Source: Clostridia bacterium
Lineage (GTDB): Bacteria > Bacillota > Clostridia > TANB77 > CAG-508
Assembly: GCA_900753165.1 (NCBI GenBank)
Contig: CAADYC010000048.1
Coordinates: 1 to 14,237, forward strand
Direction: 5' to 3'
DNA length: 14,237 nucleotides
Below, one piece after another: positions 6,836 through 13,192 of the stretch. The notes under the pieces are model-generated. The model saw nothing but the letters and a program-made list of their open reading frames with translations. It was not told the origin of the DNA and made no database searches. The position numbers and the translations under genes were made by a program. How positions within the stretch are numbered: the stretch's first letter is position 1; each line of letters starts with the position of its first letter.

Positions 6836-7996
6836 ATGAGGAAAAAGATAGAATGTCTTATCCGGAGTGGAAAATCAACAAAAGAAATCCAAAAAATAAT
6901 AAATGATTTTCCAATAATTATTACAACTAAATATTTTCAAAAATTAGGTTTTGATGAAATTGAATCAATCAAACTAAAATGGTTACTAAAAAAGAATGAC
7001 AGAAAAGAAAAAGAAGAAGAAAAAGCCATAGAAACAAGAAGAGAGTTGTTAAAAGAAAGTTCTTATAGATTCTCTGCAAATGCCAATCCAAATTTTGTGC
7101 TGTTGGATACAAGTGTATTACAATTTCAAAAAGGAAGAGATATATTACAAAAAAGTGATAAAGTAATAATTGTAGAATCTGTACTTAAAGAAATGGACAA
7201 AAAACTGATTGACATAGGTAGAAAAAAATCAAAAAGTAAATCAGATCATTGGTTTTGGATATCTTTGAAAGAATGCAAAAACGAAATATCTAAAAATAGA
7301 AAATATAATAAAAAACTAGACACTATGGAAAAAGTATCAAATTATACAGATAACAGTATTTTATATTTTCTTAATAATATTCCGATAGAAGATAGACCAA
7401 CATTACTTACTGCTGATGTAATTTTATCAGAAAGAGCAGATTGTCTTGGAATAGAATACATTTTAGTGGTTAATAGAACAATAAGAATAAAAAAGAAAAA
7501 AAGTGCTAAACAAAAACAAACCACGAAGAATAAAAAAACAACAGTACAGCAAGAAAATACAATTGAAACATCACAGCAAGAACCTTTTGAAAAAGAGCAG
7601 GAACCAATTGAATTAGAGACTTCTAAAGCTATTCAACTTGCAACTAATATTAAACCAGAAGAAAAAGTAGTAAAGAACATTTTTGGAGATAGTTTTAAAT
7701 TAGAAGGAGATAAAATCTTAATAAAAAAATATAATCCAAACCCAAAGGTATATTTTGTAAAAGATAAACAAATCCAATTAATAAAAAAACAAGATGAAAT
7801 GGAATTAGCAAAATTTGATTATGTTATTTTGTTATTAAGACTAAAACACAACAGAGAGGTGAGAGTTGTAAAATTAGTAGTAGTAAACAACAAGATTGAG
7901 GTTGAAGAGGAAAGAATTACATTCCTTAATGAAATCTATCAAATTGAAATGCCAGAAGAAATTCAAGAAACGACACGGAAACTTTTGTTAGATTAA
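6836..7996 (+). CDS. PIN-domain putative ribonuclease with novel flanking domains
   Basis: A 386-residue soluble protein. Residues 1-75 are helical and very charged; SGKSTKEIQKIIND resembles the start of a helix-turn-helix. A PIN nuclease fold follows (about 86-213), with the four expected acidic positions: Asp91 in VLLDTSVL, Glu114 in VIIVESVLKEM, Asp172 in YTDNSILYF and Asp194 in LLTADVIL. Then come a basic linker (218-235, Lys-rich), an acidic Gln/Glu linker (239-262), and a C-terminal beta-rich domain (about 275-386) that I do not recognise. PIN domains are metal-dependent RNases. Here no small antitoxin gene adjoins, and the protein is far larger than VapC toxins, so a housekeeping RNA-processing role is more likely than a toxin. 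ATG 6836 follows AAAGGAAGG (6817-6825) at a longer than usual spacing. It has its own promoter and terminator. Confidence 0.82.
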   Translation: MRKKIECLIRSGKSTKEIQKIINDFPIIITTKYFQKLGFDEIESIKLKWLLKKNDRKEKEEEKAIETRRELLKESSYRFSANANPNFVLLDTSVLQFQKGRDILQKSDKVIIVESVLKEMDKKLIDIGRKKSKSKSDHWFWISLKECKNEISKNRKYNKKLDTMEKVSNYTDNSILYFLNNIPIEDRPTLLTADVILSERADCLGIEYILVVNRTIRIKKKKSAKQKQTTKNKKTTVQQENTIETSQQEPFEKEQEPIELETSKAIQLATNIKPEEKVVKNIFGDSFKLEGDKILIKKYNPNPKVYFVKDKQIQLIKKQDEMELAKFDYVILLLRLKHNREVRVVKLVVVNNKIEVEEERITFLNEIYQIEMPEEIQETTRKLLLD

Positions 7997-8000
7997 AAGA

Positions 8001-8029
8001 GAAAAGTCTAGTATTATACTAGACTTTTC
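8001..8029 (+). terminator. Intrinsic terminator after the PIN-domain gene
   Basis: A perfect inverted repeat has 14-bp arms (8001-8014 and 8016-8029; core AAAAGTCTAGTAT) around a single central base. The TTTT lies inside the 3' arm and the following tract is T-rich but interrupted by CAATCA. It starts five bases after the stop codon. Confidence 0.75.
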
Positions 8030-8038
8030 AATCATTTA

Positions 8039-8047
8039 TGATATAAT
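8039..8047 (+). promoter_or_regulatory. Extended -10 promoter of the TSCPD gene
   Basis: TGATATAAT contains a perfect -10 (8042-8047) with a TGN extension, ten bases after the preceding terminator. No clear -35 is present because that position lies in the terminator stem. The leader would be about 25-30 nt. Confidence 0.5.
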
Positions 8048-8080
8048 AAAACAAATATATAATAAAATAGGAGGTAAAAA

Positions 8081-8332
8081 ATGGAATATAGATATGAACC
8101 ACAAGGCGTATGCTCACAAGAAATGATAATAGAAGTAGAAGGAGATACAATAAAAAAAGTAACAATACAAGGTGGATGTGCAGGAAACACAGTAGGAGTA
8201 TCAAGATTAATAGAAGGAATGAAAATAAAAGAAGCAATAAAAAGATTAAAAGGAATACCATGTGGATATAAAGGGACATCATGTCCAGATCAATTAGCAA
8301 TAGCATTAGAAAAAATAATAGAAGAAAAATAA
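8081..8332 (+). CDS. Small TSCPD-domain protein (TIGR03905-like)
   Basis: An 83-residue protein built around four conserved cysteines: GVCSQEM (Cys11), GGCAGNTVGVSRLIEGM (Cys33), IPCGYKGTSCPDQLA (Cys62 and Cys69). TSCPD is the domain name taken from this last motif. The domain also occurs at the C-terminus of vitamin B12-dependent ribonucleotide reductases (NrdJ), where it is Cys-rich and may bind metal. The stand-alone clostridial form has no established function that I know of. Its four Cys could hold a metal ion; that is inference. AGGAGG (8069-8074) lies six bases before the ATG. It is monocistronic, with its own promoter and terminator. Confidence 0.9.
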   Translation: MEYRYEPQGVCSQEMIIEVEGDTIKKVTIQGGCAGNTVGVSRLIEGMKIKEAIKRLKGIPCGYKGTSCPDQLAIALEKIIEEK

Positions 8333-8339
8333 ATATAAT

Positions 8340-8379
8340 AAAAAGTTGTCAATAGAAAATATCTAATGACAACTTTTTT
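8340..8379. terminator. Bidirectional terminator after the TSCPD gene
   Basis: AAAAAGTTGTCA (8340-8351) pairs exactly with TGACAACTTTTT (8367-8378), and the loop can extend by a TAGA/TCTA helix after an A-A mismatch. T and A runs on opposite sides allow use from both strands. It lies between the convergent genes ending at 8332 (+) and 8411 (-). Confidence 0.85.
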
Positions 8380-8410
8380 ATATTATAGAAAAGCATGTAA
8401 ATTTCCTATA

Positions 8411-8785
8411 TTAGGCTGATAAAATAAAATCCTTATTAGCAAGTAATAATTTTTTTATTAAATCAATTTGAGCTTTTGATAAATGGGTATTTCCATCTAA
8501 AGAATACAAATGTTTCATTAATAAAGCAATATCTAAATCTTGATTTTTAGTAAGATTTTCAGAATCAATATTTTCAGAAATACCTAGTAAATAATCTAAA
8601 GAAACATTAAAAACAGATGCTATTTTTGCCACAAGGTCAATTCTAGGAATTCGTTCACCATTAATATATCTACAAATAGTAACATTTGTAGTTCCAACTT
8701 TTTTTGCTAATTGAGTTTGTGACATATTATTTTCATCCAATAAGACAGTTAACCTATAACTAAATTTTTCTAAACTAAAATCCAT
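8411..8785 (-). CDS. XRE-family transcriptional regulator
   Basis: A 124-residue DNA-binding protein. A Cro/C1-type helix-turn-helix spans about residues 10-65 (FSYRLTVLLDENNMSQTQLA, then KKVGTTNVTICRYINGERIP, then LVAKIASVFNVSLDYLLG). A helical C-terminal extension of about 55 residues (KNQDLDIALLMKHLYSL, SKAQIDLIKKLLLANKDF) may mediate dimerisation. I chose ATG 8785 (MDFSLEKF) over the upstream in-frame TTG at 8803 because GGAGG then sits six bases before the start. The gene lies downstream of the deacetylase on the same strand but has its own promoter with an inverted repeat in the spacer, which suggests autoregulation. Its targets are unknown; nothing nearby is obviously phage. Confidence 0.9.
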   Translation of the reverse strand: MDFSLEKFSYRLTVLLDENNMSQTQLAKKVGTTNVTICRYINGERIPRIDLVAKIASVFNVSLDYLLGISENIDSENLTKNQDLDIALLMKHLYSLDGNTHLSKAQIDLIKKLLLANKDFILSA

Positions 8786-8805
8786 AGAAACCCTCCACTT
8801 CAACT

Positions 8806-8834
8806 ATTATAGAACTATAACTCATATGTTCTAA
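8806..8834 (-). promoter_or_regulatory. Promoter of the XRE gene with an inverted repeat in its spacer
   Basis: On the - strand, TTAGAA (8829-8834) and TATAAT (8806-8811) are 17 bp apart. The inverted repeat AGAAC (8811-8815) / GTTCT (8828-8832) has a 12-bp centre and fills the spacer exactly, so a bound dimer would block RNA polymerase. The rest of 8835-8926 is AT-rich with no gene. Confidence 0.6.
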
Positions 8835-8926
8835 TGAAAATTACCTAAAATATAAAAATAAAGATACAATTAACCAATCGGTAACAAAGAAAAACAATAA
8901 CAAACTGCAAATAAAAAGACAACAAA

Positions 8927-9730
8927 CTAAAAATGGTTATTAACAAAATCATAAAAATTTCTAAATTCATAACCTTGAGATTTTAAATAAGAAATAGAAT
9001 CTTTTAAAATATTGTAAGTTTTGTTAACATCAGCAGTATCATGCATCAAAATTATTAAAGTTCCTTTATCTTTAGACGTTTTTTTTAGGTTATTAACTAA
9101 TTGATAATTAGAATATTTTCGCTCAGAATCTCTATTTAAACAATTCCAATCAACATAAACATAATCCAAATTGGCTAACACTTTAAGAGCATCTTTTTTT
9201 TGATTCATATATATGTGTGACATATAACCATTAGGAAATCTAAAAATATGTGAATTATAATTTTCAACATTTATTGCCTTGGAAATTTCAGCATCAGTTG
9301 CTACAATTTCATTTTTAAAAGAATCCATATCTTTGTATAGAATTTTGTTATTATGATTGTATCCATGATTTGCTATATAATGACCTTCTTCATATTCACG
9401 CTTTACCAATTCAGGATGTTCTTTTACATGTTTTCCCACAACAAAAAAAGTAGCTTTTACATTTTCTTCTTTTAAAACATCTAAAATTTTTGCAGTAGCC
9501 TTAGTTGTTGGACCATCATCAAAAGTAAGATATGCTTTTTTATCATTTGATTTTTCAATATCATTTAAAGAAATACTAACATCAACATTAAAAAAAGAGT
9601 TTTTTTCAAAATCTATAGCAAAAGATGGAGAATTATACAGAAAGAGTATCGGTAATAAAATAACAATTAATAAAATAATAAATAAAAATAAATATAAACG
9701 TTTTTTATTTTTAATTAATAAAATTTTCAT
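8927..9730 (-). CDS. Membrane-anchored polysaccharide (peptidoglycan) deacetylase
   Basis: A 267-residue protein of carbohydrate esterase family 4. It has a basic N-terminus, one transmembrane helix (about residues 10-33), and an extracytoplasmic NodB domain (about 64-255). The five family motifs are visible: TFDDGP (69-74, Asp71 base and Asp72 metal), NHGYNH (His122 and His126, metal), RFPNGYMS (Arg164), the VDWNC region (Trp195), and ILMHDT (His230). The likely role is removing acetyl groups from wall GlcNAc, as PgdA does for lysozyme resistance; a sporulation-type (PdaA-like) role cannot be excluded. I start it at ATG 9730 because GGGAGG lies six bases upstream; upstream codons would extend into the preceding gene. 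It follows the glycosyltransferase by 49 nt, probably as one operon, with its Shine-Dalgarno in a hairpin. Confidence 0.92.
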   Translation of the reverse strand: MKILLIKNKKRLYLFLFIILLIVILLPILFLYNSPSFAIDFEKNSFFNVDVSISLNDIEKSNDKKAYLTFDDGPTTKATAKILDVLKEENVKATFFVVGKHVKEHPELVKREYEEGHYIANHGYNHNNKILYKDMDSFKNEIVATDAEISKAINVENYNSHIFRFPNGYMSHIYMNQKKDALKVLANLDYVYVDWNCLNRDSERKYSNYQLVNNLKKTSKDKGTLIILMHDTADVNKTYNILKDSISYLKSQGYEFRNFYDFVNNHF

Positions 9731-9762
9731 AAAAAACCTCCCATATAATATATATGAGAGGT
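9731..9762 (-). promoter_or_regulatory. Terminator-like hairpin enclosing the deacetylase Shine-Dalgarno
   Basis: Read on the - strand, ACCTC (9762-9758) pairs with GAGGT (9740-9736) and CATATA (9756-9751) with TATATG (9747-9742), with one T-G apposition between the helices and a 3-nt loop. It ends in six T (9736-9731) and then the ATG. The GGGAGG Shine-Dalgarno is the 3' arm. The element can both terminate the upstream message and hide the ribosome site. Confidence 0.6.
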
Positions 9763-9779
9763 CACAAAAAATAAAACAA

Positions 9780-10466
9780 TTATTTAATTGATAAAGATTG
9801 TTCTTTAGTAATATAGCCATATTTAAGCATTGTATTTAAGACATGATATTGACGTTTTTTTGCTAAAGATGGATTAACAGTAGGAGAATAAACAGAAGGA
9901 GCATTAGGAACACCAGCCAGCATAGAAGACTCGTCTAAATTTAAATCTTTAGGAGATTTATTATAATATCCATAACTTGCATCATAAATACCATAATAGC
10001 CATCTCCAAAATAAGCAGTATTTACATATAATTCAAAAATTTCTCTTTTATTATAATTTTTTTCTAAATCATATGATGCAAAAACTTCACCAACTTTTCT
10101 AATCCAAGATTTATCCTGAGAAAAAACAATATTTTTAGCTACCTGTTGAGTTATTGTACTTCCACCTTCTTGTAGTTCTTTATTTTTAACATTTGTAAAA
10201 ATAGCTCGTCCTATTGCAATAAAGTCAACAGGACCATGGTCATAAAATCTATGGTCTTCTACACTAATTACAGCATTTCTATAATCAGCTGCAATATCTT
10301 CAAATTTAACAAAATTTTCTTTTGATGTAATTTCATCTACTCGTGTAATTAAAGGTTTTTCTTTTAAGGCTTTGTTATAATAAATTTTTCCTATGCCAAG
10401 AATTATTAAACAAAGAATTATTACTAATAGTATTATTGTGAATAATAACTTTCTTATAAATTTCAT
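9780..10466 (-). CDS. Monofunctional peptidoglycan glycosyltransferase (GT51)
   Basis: A 228-residue membrane-anchored enzyme that polymerises lipid II into glycan strands without a transpeptidase domain. One transmembrane helix spans about residues 5-29. The GT51 domain follows with AVISVEDHRFYDH (catalytic Glu70), GGSTITQQVAKN (101-112), the RKVGEVFASYDLEK segment (second conserved Glu127), IFELYVNTAYFG, and SSMLAGVPNAPSVYSP. Length and the lack of a C-terminal penicillin-binding domain fit MtgA/SgtB-type proteins. ATG 10466 was chosen over the upstream in-frame codons because AAAGGATGG lies before it and it starts the usual basic residues plus helix. A consensus promoter precedes it, divergent from dapF, and the deacetylase follows. 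The pair could polymerise and then modify glycan, a reasonable but untested reading. Confidence 0.93.
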   Translation of the reverse strand: MKFIRKLLFTIILLVIILCLIILGIGKIYYNKALKEKPLITRVDEITSKENFVKFEDIAADYRNAVISVEDHRFYDHGPVDFIAIGRAIFTNVKNKELQEGGSTITQQVAKNIVFSQDKSWIRKVGEVFASYDLEKNYNKREIFELYVNTAYFGDGYYGIYDASYGYYNKSPKDLNLDESSMLAGVPNAPSVYSPTVNPSLAKKRQYHVLNTMLKYGYITKEQSLSIK

Positions 10467-10497
10467 ATAAAACACCATCCTTTGTATTTGCAATTAC

Positions 10498-10526
10498 ATT
10501 ATATATAAAAAATAAAAGTATGTCAA
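10498..10526 (-). promoter_or_regulatory. Consensus sigma-A promoter of the glycosyltransferase-deacetylase pair
   Basis: On the - strand the hexamers are perfect: TTGACA (10521-10526), 17-bp spacer, TATAAT (10498-10503). It is the best promoter in the window and should be strong. The start would lie near 10491, about 25 nt before the ATG. Confidence 0.85.
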
Positions 10527-10533
10527 AAAAATC

Positions 10534-10562
10534 TTGTAAAACAAAAAAACTTATGATAGAAT
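10534..10562 (+). promoter_or_regulatory. Promoter of dapF-dapL
   Basis: TTGTAA (10534-10539), 17-bp spacer, TAGAAT (10557-10562), with TGA before the -10. Its -35 is only 7 bp from the -35 of the divergent promoter, so two polymerases could hardly occupy both at once. Confidence 0.7.
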
Positions 10563-10569
10563 ACAAAAC

Positions 10570-10593
10570 AATAAAATATAACTATATTTTATT
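10570..10593. repeat. Inverted repeat at the predicted start of the dapF transcript
   Basis: Two perfect 11-bp arms, AATAAAATATA (10570-10580) and TATATTTTATT (10583-10593), flank a 2-bp centre. The repeat begins almost exactly at the expected transcription start, so it could be an operator or a 5'-end stem-loop that stabilises the mRNA. Its AT-only composition makes a chance origin possible. Confidence 0.5.
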
Positions 10594-10623
10594 TACTATT
10601 AATACCTAAATGAGGTGATATTT

Positions 10624-11472
10624 ATGATTAAATTTACAAAAATGCATGGGCTAGGGAATGATTATGTCTATATTGATGCAATAAATCAAAAAATAGAAAA
10701 TGAATCATCTCTAGCTAAATTTGTCAGCAACAGACACTTTGGAATAGGCTCAGACGGCTTAATTTTAATATGTAAAAGTGAAGTTGCAGACTTTAAAATG
10801 AGGATGTTCAATTCTGATGGAAGTGAAGCAGAAATGTGTGGAAACGGAATAAGATGTGTAGGAAAATTTGTATATGACAAAGGACTTACAAATAAAACAA
10901 CAGTAAAAATTGAAACACTTGCCGGAATTAAAACATTAATATTAAATATAAAAGACGGAAAAGTTGAAACTGCACGTGTTGATATGGGAGAACCAATATT
11001 AGAAGCAGAAAAAATTCCTGTAATATCAACAGAAAAACCAGTAAAAAATCTTGAACTAGAAGCAGAAAACAAAAAATTTAAATTCACATGTGTATCAATG
11101 GGAAATCCACATGCCATTACAATAGTAGAAAACACAAAAGAATTTGATGTAGAAAAATATGGTAAAGTATTAGAAATTGATAAAGCATTTCCTAAAAAAG
11201 CAAATATAGAATTTGCACAAATCATAGACAGGCAGAACATCAATATGAGAGTTTGGGAAAGAGGAGCAGGAGAAACATTAGCATGTGGAACAGGAGCATG
11301 TGCTACAGCGGTTGCTTGCAATTTAAATGGTCTAACAGACAGAAAAGTGAATATAGAATTATTAGGTGGAACATTAAATATTGAATGGAATGAAATAGAT
11401 AATCATGTATATATGACAGGACCTGCAGTAACAGTATTTGATGGAGAACTTTATGAGGAGGCAATTAGATGA
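10624..11472 (+). CDS. dapF: Diaminopimelate epimerase
   Basis: A 282-residue cofactor-independent epimerase that converts LL- to meso-diaminopimelate for lysine and peptidoglycan. The two active-site cysteines stand in their usual settings: Cys72 in EMCGNGIRC and Cys221 in [11 protein letters not shown]. Also visible are [13 protein letters not shown] at the N-terminus, the [10 protein letters not shown] loop, and [12 protein letters not shown] chose ATG 10624 over the in-frame GTG 10615 because the GAGGTGAT Shine-Dalgarno (10612-10619) overlaps that GTG. Its stop overlaps the dapL start by four bases (ATGA), so the two genes are translationally coupled. Together they catalyse consecutive steps, with DapL making the LL-isomer that DapF epimerises. 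Confidence 0.97.
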   Translation: MIKFTKMHGLGNDYVYIDAINQKIENESSLAKFVSNRHFGIGSDGLILICKSEVADFKMRMFNSDGSEAEMCGNGIRCVGKFVYDKGLTNKTTVKIETLAGIKTLILNIKDGKVETARVDMGEPILEAEKIPVISTEKPVKNLELEAENKKFKFTCVSMGNPHAITIVENTKEFDVEKYGKVLEIDKAFPKKANIEFAQIIDRQNINMRVWERGAGETLACGTGACATAVACNLNGLTDRKVNIELLGGTLNIEWNEIDNHVYMTGPAVTVFDGELYEEAIR

Positions 11473-12704
11473 GTTATATAAATGAAAATTTTTTAGAATT
11501 ACAAGATAGTTATTTATTTTCTACAATTGCAAAAAAAGTAGCAAAATATACAGAAGAACACCCAGATAAAAAAATAATAAAATTAGGAATTGGCGATGTT
11601 ACAAAACCAATAGTTCCAGCATGTGTAGAAGCAATGAAAAAGGCTGTAGAAGAAATGGGAACAGCACAAGGATTTAGAGGATACGGACCAGAACAAGGAT
11701 ATGATTTTTTTAGAGAAGCAATATCAAAAAATGATTATAAGACTAGAAATATAGATATATCAATAGACGAAATATTTGTATCAGATGGTTCAAAGTGTGA
11801 CTGCGGAAATATAGTTGATATATTTGCAAAAGACAATAAAGTTGCAATTACAGACCCAGTTTATCCAGTATATTTAGACACAAATGTAATGTCAGGAAGA
11901 AGCGGAAAATACAATAAAGAAAAGGAAATATACGAAAAAATAGTATATTTACCAGTAACTGCAGAAAATGATTTCAAACCAGAATTACCAAAAGAAAGAG
12001 TAGATTTAATATATTTGTGCTTTCCAAACAATCCAACAGGAACAGTATTAGATAAAAATGAATTGGAAAAATGGGTGAAATATGCAAAAGAAAATAAATC
12101 AATTATTTTATATGATGCAGCATATGAAGCATTTATAACAGAAGAAAATATACCACATAGCATTTATGAAATAGATGGGGCAAAAGAAGTTGCAATTGAA
12201 TTTAAAAGTTATTCAAAAACAGCAGGGTTTACAGGTGTAAGATGTGGATATGTTGTAATACCAAAAGAGCTAAAAGGATATACAAAAAATGGAGAAGAAA
12301 TAAGTTTGAACAAATTATGGAATAGAAGAACTTGTACAAAATTTAATGGAACTCCTTATATTACTCAAAGAGCAGCAGAAGCTATTTATACAGAAGATGG
12401 AAAAAAACAAGTAAAAGAAAATATTAATTATTATTTGAAAAATGCTCAAATTATAAGAGAAGGATTAGAAAAAGCAGGATTTAAAGTATATGGAGGAGTC
12501 AATTCACCATATATTTGGCTTAAGATTCCAGAAGGTATGACATCTTGGAAGTTTTTTGATAAGTTATTAGAAGAGGCTAATGTTGTTGGTACACCTGGAA
12601 GCGGTTTTGGACCACATGGTGAGGGATATTTTAGACTTACTGCTTTTAATACTAAAGAAAATACAATTGAGGCAATTGAAAGGATTGAAAATATGTTTTT
12701 ATAA
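11469..12704 (+). CDS. dapL: LL-diaminopimelate aminotransferase
   Basis: A 411-residue PLP-dependent fold-type I aminotransferase, the usual length for DapL. It converts tetrahydrodipicolinate directly to LL-diaminopimelate with glutamate as amino donor, bypassing the acylated (DapD/E or DapH) routes. Motifs: [11 protein letters not shown] near residue 38, [53 protein letters not shown] (Asn188), LYDAAYEAF (Asp216), and [15 protein letters not shown] with the PLP-binding Lys250. AGGAGG (11456-11461), inside the end of dapF, lies seven bases before the ATG. The last 60 or so codons favour T-ending codons, unlike the first 60. Confidence 0.97.
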   Translation: MSYINENFLELQDSYLFSTIAKKVAKYTEEHPDKKIIKLGIGDVTKPIVPACVEAMKKAVEEMGTAQGFRGYGPEQGYDFFREAISKNDYKTRNIDISIDEIFVSDGSKCDCGNIVDIFAKDNKVAITDPVYPVYLDTNVMSGRSGKYNKEKEIYEKIVYLPVTAENDFKPELPKERVDLIYLCFPNNPTGTVLDKNELEKWVKYAKENKSIILYDAAYEAFITEENIPHSIYEIDGAKEVAIEFKSYSKTAGFTGVRCGYVVIPKELKGYTKNGEEISLNKLWNRRTCTKFNGTPYITQRAAEAIYTEDGKKQVKENINYYLKNAQIIREGLEKAGFKVYGGVNSPYIWLKIPEGMTSWKFFDKLLEEANVVGTPGSGFGPHGEGYFRLTAFNTKENTIEAIERIENMFL

Positions 12705-12722
12705 ATAAAAATATAAATTAGA

Positions 12723-12789
12723 GAACATCGATATTTAGAATAAAAAATTTTACATTCTAAATATTGATGTTCAGTCTTTTTTATTTTTC
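12723..12789 (+). terminator. Long intrinsic terminator after dapL
   Basis: A 19-bp stem (12723-12741 with 12754-12772; outer arm GAACATC / GATGTTC, one G-T wobble) with a 12-nt loop is followed by CTTTTTTATTTTT. The T tract overlaps the last codons of the convergent XRE gene ending at 12781. On the opposite strand the same stem lies just after that gene's stop, so it may also halt the XRE transcript, though the A-rich tract needed there is weak. Confidence 0.85.
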
Positions 12790-13032
12790 AAATCTATCTA
12801 AAGCTTCAACATCATTAAATAAAGGAGAATCAAAAAAATCTTTTAATTGAATATTTAAACCTTCACAAATATGTATAATAGAACTAATTGTAGGTTCTTT
12901 TACTTTACCACGCCTACAATCACTTATTATAGAATTTGAAATTCCAGCTTTATATGAAAGCTTATAAGCAGTTAAATTATTTTCTTTTAGCAACTCATCT
13001 ATTCTAAGTTTTATTGCCTCTGATAATATCAT
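12781..13032 (-). CDS. Short XRE-family regulator, divergent from the surface protein
   Basis: An 83-residue Cro/C1-type DNA-binding protein, almost entirely helix-turn-helix: IKLRIDELLKENNLTAYKLS, YKAGISNSIISDCRRGKVKE, PTISSIIHICEGLNIQLKDF, then a short acidic tail. Such one-domain proteins usually act as local dimeric repressors. I chose ATG 13032 over the in-frame GTG 13041 because AAGGTG then sits at normal Shine-Dalgarno distance. It diverges from the pseudopilin/RCC1 gene, and the 160-bp gap holds two perfect palindromes flanking that gene's promoter. Control of its neighbour, itself, or both is a reasonable inference. Its own promoter is unclear; TTGATT with TAATTA on the - strand is a weak candidate. 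Confidence 0.87.
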   Translation of the reverse strand: MILSEAIKLRIDELLKENNLTAYKLSYKAGISNSIISDCRRGKVKEPTISSIIHICEGLNIQLKDFFDSPLFNDVEALDRFEK

Positions 13033-13082
13033 TAAAATCACCTTCTAATTAATTAAAATTAAGTATATCAAAATCAATATAT

Positions 13083-13110
13083 AAAATATTTGGAATATTC
13101 CAAATATTTT
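13083..13110. repeat. 28-bp perfect palindrome between divergent genes
   Basis: The segment reads the same on both strands over 28 bp (left half AAAATATTTGGAAT, right half ATTCCAAATATTTT), with no spacer. It ends 12 bp before the -35 of the surface-protein gene. Candidate operator for the divergent XRE regulator. The T run after it (13107-13113) could also make it a terminator-like hairpin. Confidence 0.75.
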
Positions 13111-13122
13111 TTTCTAATTGTA

Positions 13123-13151
13123 TTGCAAAAATATTATGGGTATGTTATTCT
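13123..13151 (+). promoter_or_regulatory. Promoter of the pseudopilin/RCC1 gene
   Basis: TTGCAA (13123-13128), 17-bp spacer, TATTCT (13146-13151), with TGT before the -10. The -10 is weak (four of six), so activity may depend on regulation. Confidence 0.5.
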
Positions 13152-13159
13152 TATTTTAT

Positions 13160-13177
13160 ATTCGGATATATCCGAAT
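13160..13177. repeat. 18-bp perfect palindrome at the transcript start (candidate operator)
   Basis: ATTCGGATATATCCGAAT is a perfect palindrome lying a few bases downstream of the predicted start point and three bases before the AGGAGG Shine-Dalgarno (13181-13186). A bound repressor there would block initiation. As RNA it could only form a small hairpin near the ribosome site. It differs in sequence from the 28-bp palindrome. Confidence 0.75.
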
Positions 13178-13192
13178 GTGAGGAGGAAAAAT

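Noticed and set aside
6836..7996. The PIN protein as a VapC toxin
   Set aside because: It is 386 residues with extra domains and a linker, has its own promoter, and no antitoxin gene adjoins.
10563..10623. Lysine riboswitch before dapF
   Set aside because: The leader is about 50 nt; a lysine riboswitch needs well over 150 nt of structured RNA.
10686..11321. A 211-codon open frame on the - strand inside dapF
   Set aside because: It lies opposite dapF, whose catalytic motifs are intact, has no plausible ribosome site, and encodes a low-complexity product. It is a by-product of A-rich codon use.
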